Assembly: GCA_050259035.1 (NCBI GenBank)
Contig: JBLMZW010000058.1
Location: 1 to 15,525, forward strand
DNA: 15,525 bases
Source: JBLMZW01 sp050259035
GTDB lineage: Bacteria > Bacillota > Syntrophomonadia > Syntrophomonadales > DTU052
Direction of reading: 5' to 3'
The notes beneath the pieces are model-generated. The model did no database searches. It was not told the origin of the DNA and saw nothing but the letters and a program-made list of their open reading frames with translations. The position numbers were made by a program, and so were the translations under genes. Positions 12,739-15,525 of the stretch are shown here, piece after piece. Numbering within the stretch: the stretch's first letter is position 1; every line of letters starts with the position of its first letter.

Positions 12739-12772
12739 AAGCCACTTTGGACCTGGTTCCAAGGTGGCTTTT
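12739..12772 (+). terminator. Strong Rho-independent terminator closing the polyferredoxin cassette
   Basis: A 13-bp stem with a single T-G wobble (AAGCCACTTTGGA at 12739-12751, TCCAAGGTGGCTT at 12758-12770), a 6-nt loop and a TTTT tail. Confidence 0.85.
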
Positions 12773-12813
12773 AACTTCTATGTTAAATCGCAAGTGATCC
12801 AATCTTTAGCTTT

Positions 12814-12874
12814 TGTAAAGACTATGTAAAAAAAGTGTTATGTTCCATTCATTTTGCCATTCCCATGATATATT
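12814..12874 (+). promoter_or_regulatory. Pho-box promoter of phoPR
   Basis: TGTAAA (12814-12819), TGTAAA (12825-12830) and TGTTAT (12836-12841) are spaced exactly 11 bp apart, which is the PhoP-box pattern (TTTACA on the opposite strand, 5-bp spacers). The next 11-bp slot (12847-12852) falls on a poor -35 region. An extended -10 TGA-TATATT follows at 12866-12874. A weak -35 with activator sites directly upstream fits autoactivation by PhoP. A perfect palindrome TAAGTTAACTTA (12875-12886) lies just downstream, near the expected start of transcription. The boxes are in the reverse orientation relative to those before the pst-like gene. Confidence 0.7.
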
Positions 12875-12909
12875 TAAGTTAACTTAGATAGATACCGGGG
12901 GCTGCGGAA

Positions 12910-13590
12910 ATGCAAGCAAGAATTCTGGTGGTCGATGATGAGGAATCTCTGGTCAGGTTAATAACTTACAACTTAAATCGGCAGGGTTATGAAACCATAA
13001 CCGCCTTCGATGGCGATGAGGCATGGGACAAAGTACTAATAGAGTCACCTGACCTTATTATTTTAGACCTGATGATTCCAGGACGGGATGGTCTGGAATT
13101 ATGCCGACAGATGCGCGCGGAGAAGATCTTTACTCCGGTTATCATGTTAACCGCCAGAGATGACGAGATAGATAAAATCCTGGGGCTGGAAATAGGAGCC
13201 GACGATTATATGACCAAGCCCTTCAGTGTTCGGGAACTAATGGCCCGGGTCAAAGCTATCCTAAGGCGACAGCGACCCAAAGCTGAGGCTAAGACCGAAC
13301 CTATAAATGCCGGATATATTACACTTAATCCGGAAAACTATGAAGTATTAGTAAGAGAAAAACATATCGACCTGACTCTGAAGGAATTCGAGCTACTGGA
13401 AATTCTGATTCGTAATCGGGGTAGAGTTTTAAAACGAGATTATTTGTTAAGTGCACTCTGGGGTTACGATAGTAGTGCCAATACCAGAGTTCTGGATGTG
13501 CATATCAGCAACTTACGAGATAAATTAGGTGCCGATAATGAATTCATTACCACGGTCAGGGGAATAGGTTATAAATTCGAGGATAAATGA
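12910..13590 (+). CDS. phoP: Phosphate-regulon response regulator PhoP/PhoB
   Basis: A 226-residue OmpR/PhoB-class response regulator. The receiver domain (1-120) has the acidic pair D9/D10, phospho-acceptor D53 (ILDLMIPGRDG), T81 and K103 (MTKPF). The C-terminal winged helix (about 130-225) has LTLKEFELLEIL, the recognition-helix region NTRVLDVHISNLRDKLG, and the terminal VRGIGYKFE. Phosphorylated PhoP dimers bind TTTACA-type direct repeats, and such repeats flank the operon on both sides. That makes the Pho assignment more secure than family membership alone. GGGGG 8 nt upstream supports ATG 12910. The phoR start is 1 nt after its stop codon, so the pair is one transcript. Confidence 0.93.
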   Translation: MQARILVVDDEESLVRLITYNLNRQGYETITAFDGDEAWDKVLIESPDLIILDLMIPGRDGLELCRQMRAEKIFTPVIMLTARDDEIDKILGLEIGADDYMTKPFSVRELMARVKAILRRQRPKAEAKTEPINAGYITLNPENYEVLVREKHIDLTLKEFELLEILIRNRGRVLKRDYLLSALWGYDSSANTRVLDVHISNLRDKLGADNEFITTVRGIGYKFEDK

Positions 13591-13591
13591 G

Positions 13592-15364
13592 ATGTTTAAA
13601 TCATTTAAGTGGAAACTTGTTCTTTCCTTCATAATACCAATACTATTGCTGGTACTGATCATAGGTTTGACGGTAGTAAAAGTTGTGGACCATTTTTATT
13701 TGCAGCAAATTGAGCAACAGCTTATAAATGAAGCTCGTTTGATTGCTGCTCAAACCCAACCTTCCGATTATTATGAGCATTCTTCGGCATTGGCAGAGAT
13801 TGTGGCTGAGGCGGCTAAAAACTCCAGAGCACGGGTCACGCTAATAGCTGCCGATGGGACAGTTCTCGCTGATTCAGATGAAGATCCCAGCCAAATGACC
13901 AACCACTCAAACCGACCTGAGGTTCATGCCGCGCTTTTAGGCCAAACAGGCTCGATTACCCGGCAGAGTTCGACCTTGCATATAAGAATGAAATATGCGG
14001 CTGTTCCGGTGAAGCAGGACTCACGAGTTATAGGTGTAGTGCGATTGGCCTTGCCATTAAGCTTTATCGATGCATTGCTGAACAGACTCTGGTGGATTAT
14101 TCTGGCCATTATGGGGCTGGCCGCAATCCTCGCAGCATTTGTAAGTTATCGTATGGCCACCCGGCTGGCCGAGCCAATCATTGATCTTACCGAGGTTGCC
14201 GATTCGATTACGCAAGGCAACCTGAAAGGCCGTGTTTATTATGATGGCGAGGATGAAATCGGCACTCTGGCTGGTGCAATGAATACCATGGCCCAGCGGC
14301 TGGAGGAAAAAATCGGCGAACTTACGGATACCAAAGCCCGGCTGGAATCAATCCTGGCGAACTCGGTTAACGGTGTAGTATTAATGGGAACAGACCGGCA
14401 CATCCTTACTATAAATAATAGGGCCTGTGAATTGTTTTCAGTAGATAAAGAATCAGCATTAAATCGTCATCAACTGGAGATAACCCATAGCTATGCCATT
14501 AACGATGCCATAGAGCAAGCCTTAAGGGAAGAACGGGATGTCCAGATGGAATGCATTCTTCATATCCTGGGGGAAAAGATAGTACAGGTTTATGCAGTTC
14601 CAGTTCTCAGTCAAACAGGCAATCTCGAAACTATATTGCTGGTCTTAAATGATATTACCGAGCTTAAACGGTTGGAAACAATACGGAAAGATTTTGTGGC
14701 GAATGTCTCCCATGAGCTGCGCACTCCCATGGCGGCTATCAGCGGGTTTGCCGAAACCTTAATGCAGGAGAACGCCGAGAATGAAACCGTTTACGAGTTT
14801 TCACGCATTATCCATGATGAGGCCACGAGGCTTTCCCGACTGGTTAATAGTTTATTGGAGTTGTCCCGGGTTGAAGCCGCGGACCCTGACTTGAAACTGA
14901 CTTCATTTAATATGTATGAGGTCATTACTGATACGGTAACCAAGTTGGAACAGCAGACAAAAACTAAAAATGTAATTATTGACTTGGAGTTGTCAGCCCA
15001 GAATAGCGAAGTTCAGGCTGATCGGGACCGTATTGATCAGGTTATGATAAATATTCTGGATAATGCCATTATGCACAGCCCTGAGAACGGAACGGTTAGG
15101 ATATCTCTTAGCAGTACCTCCGATGAAGTTGAGGTAATAGTTGCCGATGAGGGCCATGGAGTCCCGGATGGAGAAGAAGATCGCATTTTTGAGCGCTTCT
15201 ACCGAGTGGATAGATCTCGCTCCCGCAAGGCTGGAGGTACCGGTCTGGGGCTTTCGATAGCCAAGCATATTATCGAAGTGCATAAAGGGACCATAGGCGT
15301 TAAGACCAACGATTCCGGAGGGGCGAGCTTCTATTTTACACTGCCTTTAAAACAGGGACTTTGA
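13592..15364 (+). CDS. phoR: Phosphate-regulon sensor histidine kinase PhoR
   Basis: A 590-residue membrane sensor kinase. Helix 1 is at 8-30, an external sensor domain at about 31-162 (PhoR/PDC-like, VTLIAADGTVLADS within it), helix 2 at 166-187, HAMP at about 188-240, and a PAS domain at about 248-355. The HisKA domain has phospho-acceptor H374 (FVANVSHELRTPMA). The ATPase domain has an N box (INILDNAIMHSP), a G1 box DEGHG (519-523), an F box (IFERFYRVD) and a G2 box GGTGLGLS (548-555). All catalytic residues are present, so it should be active. It belongs to the long PhoR class with an external domain, as in Bacillus, and differs from the short E. coli type. It senses phosphate limitation, directly or through the transporter or wall-polymer intermediates. 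No terminator follows; the pst-type control region starts within a few bases of its stop. Confidence 0.93.
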   Translation: MFKSFKWKLVLSFIIPILLLVLIIGLTVVKVVDHFYLQQIEQQLINEARLIAAQTQPSDYYEHSSALAEIVAEAAKNSRARVTLIAADGTVLADSDEDPSQMTNHSNRPEVHAALLGQTGSITRQSSTLHIRMKYAAVPVKQDSRVIGVVRLALPLSFIDALLNRLWWIILAIMGLAAILAAFVSYRMATRLAEPIIDLTEVADSITQGNLKGRVYYDGEDEIGTLAGAMNTMAQRLEEKIGELTDTKARLESILANSVNGVVLMGTDRHILTINNRACELFSVDKESALNRHQLEITHSYAINDAIEQALREERDVQMECILHILGEKIVQVYAVPVLSQTGNLETILLVLNDITELKRLETIRKDFVANVSHELRTPMAAISGFAETLMQENAENETVYEFSRIIHDEATRLSRLVNSLLELSRVEAADPDLKLTSFNMYEVITDTVTKLEQQTKTKNVIIDLELSAQNSEVQADRDRIDQVMINILDNAIMHSPENGTVRISLSSTSDEVEVIVADEGHGVPDGEEDRIFERFYRVDRSRSRKAGGTGLGLSIAKHIIEVHKGTIGVKTNDSGGASFYFTLPLKQGL

Positions 15365-15366
15365 TA

Positions 15367-15427
15367 TTTACACTTCTTTTACAATTCTTATACCCAATCT
15401 TTACAACCGCATAATTGGGGGTTTACA
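15367..15427 (+). promoter_or_regulatory. Extended Pho-box array upstream of a pst-type gene
   Basis: TTTACA occurs at 15367, 15378, 15400 and 15422, with TATACC at 15389, all exactly in 11-bp register. The slot at 15411 (ATAATT) is degenerate. Six successive slots on one face of the helix, with 5-bp spacers, fit cooperative binding of several PhoP dimers. The first box begins 3 bp after the phoR stop codon. A convincing -10 was not identified. The start codon of the next gene is at 15477, with GGAGG about 9 nt upstream. Confidence 0.8.
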
Positions 15428-15476
15428 TAGTCACTTTAAAATTAAACTGAAAATAAAGTTATTGGAGGTTTGATTG

Positions 15477-15525
15477 ATGAAAAGACGATTGCTGGGAGTT
15501 TTCTTGGTCTTAGTACTTATTGGCT
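15477..15525 (+). CDS. pstS: 5' end of a probable phosphate-binding protein gene (partial)
   Basis: ATG 15477 with GGAGGT upstream opens a frame that runs off the window after 16 complete codons (MKRRLLGVFLVLVLIG). A basic start and a long hydrophobic stretch mark a signal peptide. The strong Pho-box array immediately upstream and phoPR before it make pstS, the substrate-binding lipoprotein of the high-affinity phosphate ABC transporter, the best guess. The visible residues alone cannot prove it, and an alkaline phosphatase or other Pho-regulon export protein is possible. Confidence 0.6.
   Translation, partial: MKRRLLGVFLVLVLIG

Overview
The window reads as chromosome of an anaerobic, low-to-mid GC Gram-positive bacterium (Bacillota, class Clostridia; the gene mix resembles Desulfitobacterium/Desulfosporosinus-type Peptococcaceae). 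Reasons: strong GGAGG-type ribosome binding sites, Bacillus-style Pho boxes with 11-bp spacing, a System II (ResB/CcsA) cytochrome c maturation pair, a Tat-exported flavoprotein with a NapC/NrfH-like multihaem partner, and a NapH-like membrane polyferredoxin. The genus is inference only.

Region 1 (1-8140) is a respiratory module. A minus-strand operon encodes a membrane-anchored pentahaem cytochrome c followed by resB and ccsA, so the haem-attachment machinery sits with its likely client. Divergently transcribed across a 391-bp control region is a Tat lipoprotein flavoprotein of the fumarate reductase/FAD_binding_2 superfamily. Next come a PucR/CdaR-type regulator and a second, closely related flavoprotein with no export signal. 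The expected electron path is menaquinol to cytochrome to the exported flavoprotein to an unknown organic acceptor. The carboxylate-binding signatures of true fumarate reductases are not visible, so the acceptor is probably not fumarate. A small one-helix protein and the last codons of an upstream gene lie at the left edge.

Region 2 (8184-10671) holds a minus-strand pair, a TTG-started MarR regulator and a short QueG-like double-[4Fe-4S] protein. It is divergent from a small plus-strand unit: a possible 24-residue leader peptide, a one-helix protein with two helix-turn-helix-like half repeats, and an atypical DedA-family membrane protein. Three near-copies of an AT-rich 15-mer fill the divergent promoter.

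Region 3 (10699-12772) is a self-contained three-gene cassette, preceded by an 18-bp perfect inverted repeat and closed by a strong terminator. Its products are: an exported, C-terminally anchored protein with four Cys and an EF-hand-like loop; a NapH-like polyferredoxin with the same Cys/EF module on its external end plus a long acidic linker; and a small exported protein ending in a ferredoxin-type CxxCxxCxxxC motif. It looks like an undescribed trans-membrane electron-transfer or Fe-S/metal system.

Region 4 (12814-15525) is the phosphate-starvation locus: Pho boxes, phoP, phoR, a second larger Pho-box array, and the first 16 codons of a gene that is probably pstS.

No tRNA, rRNA, CRISPR array, insertion sequence or prophage gene was seen.
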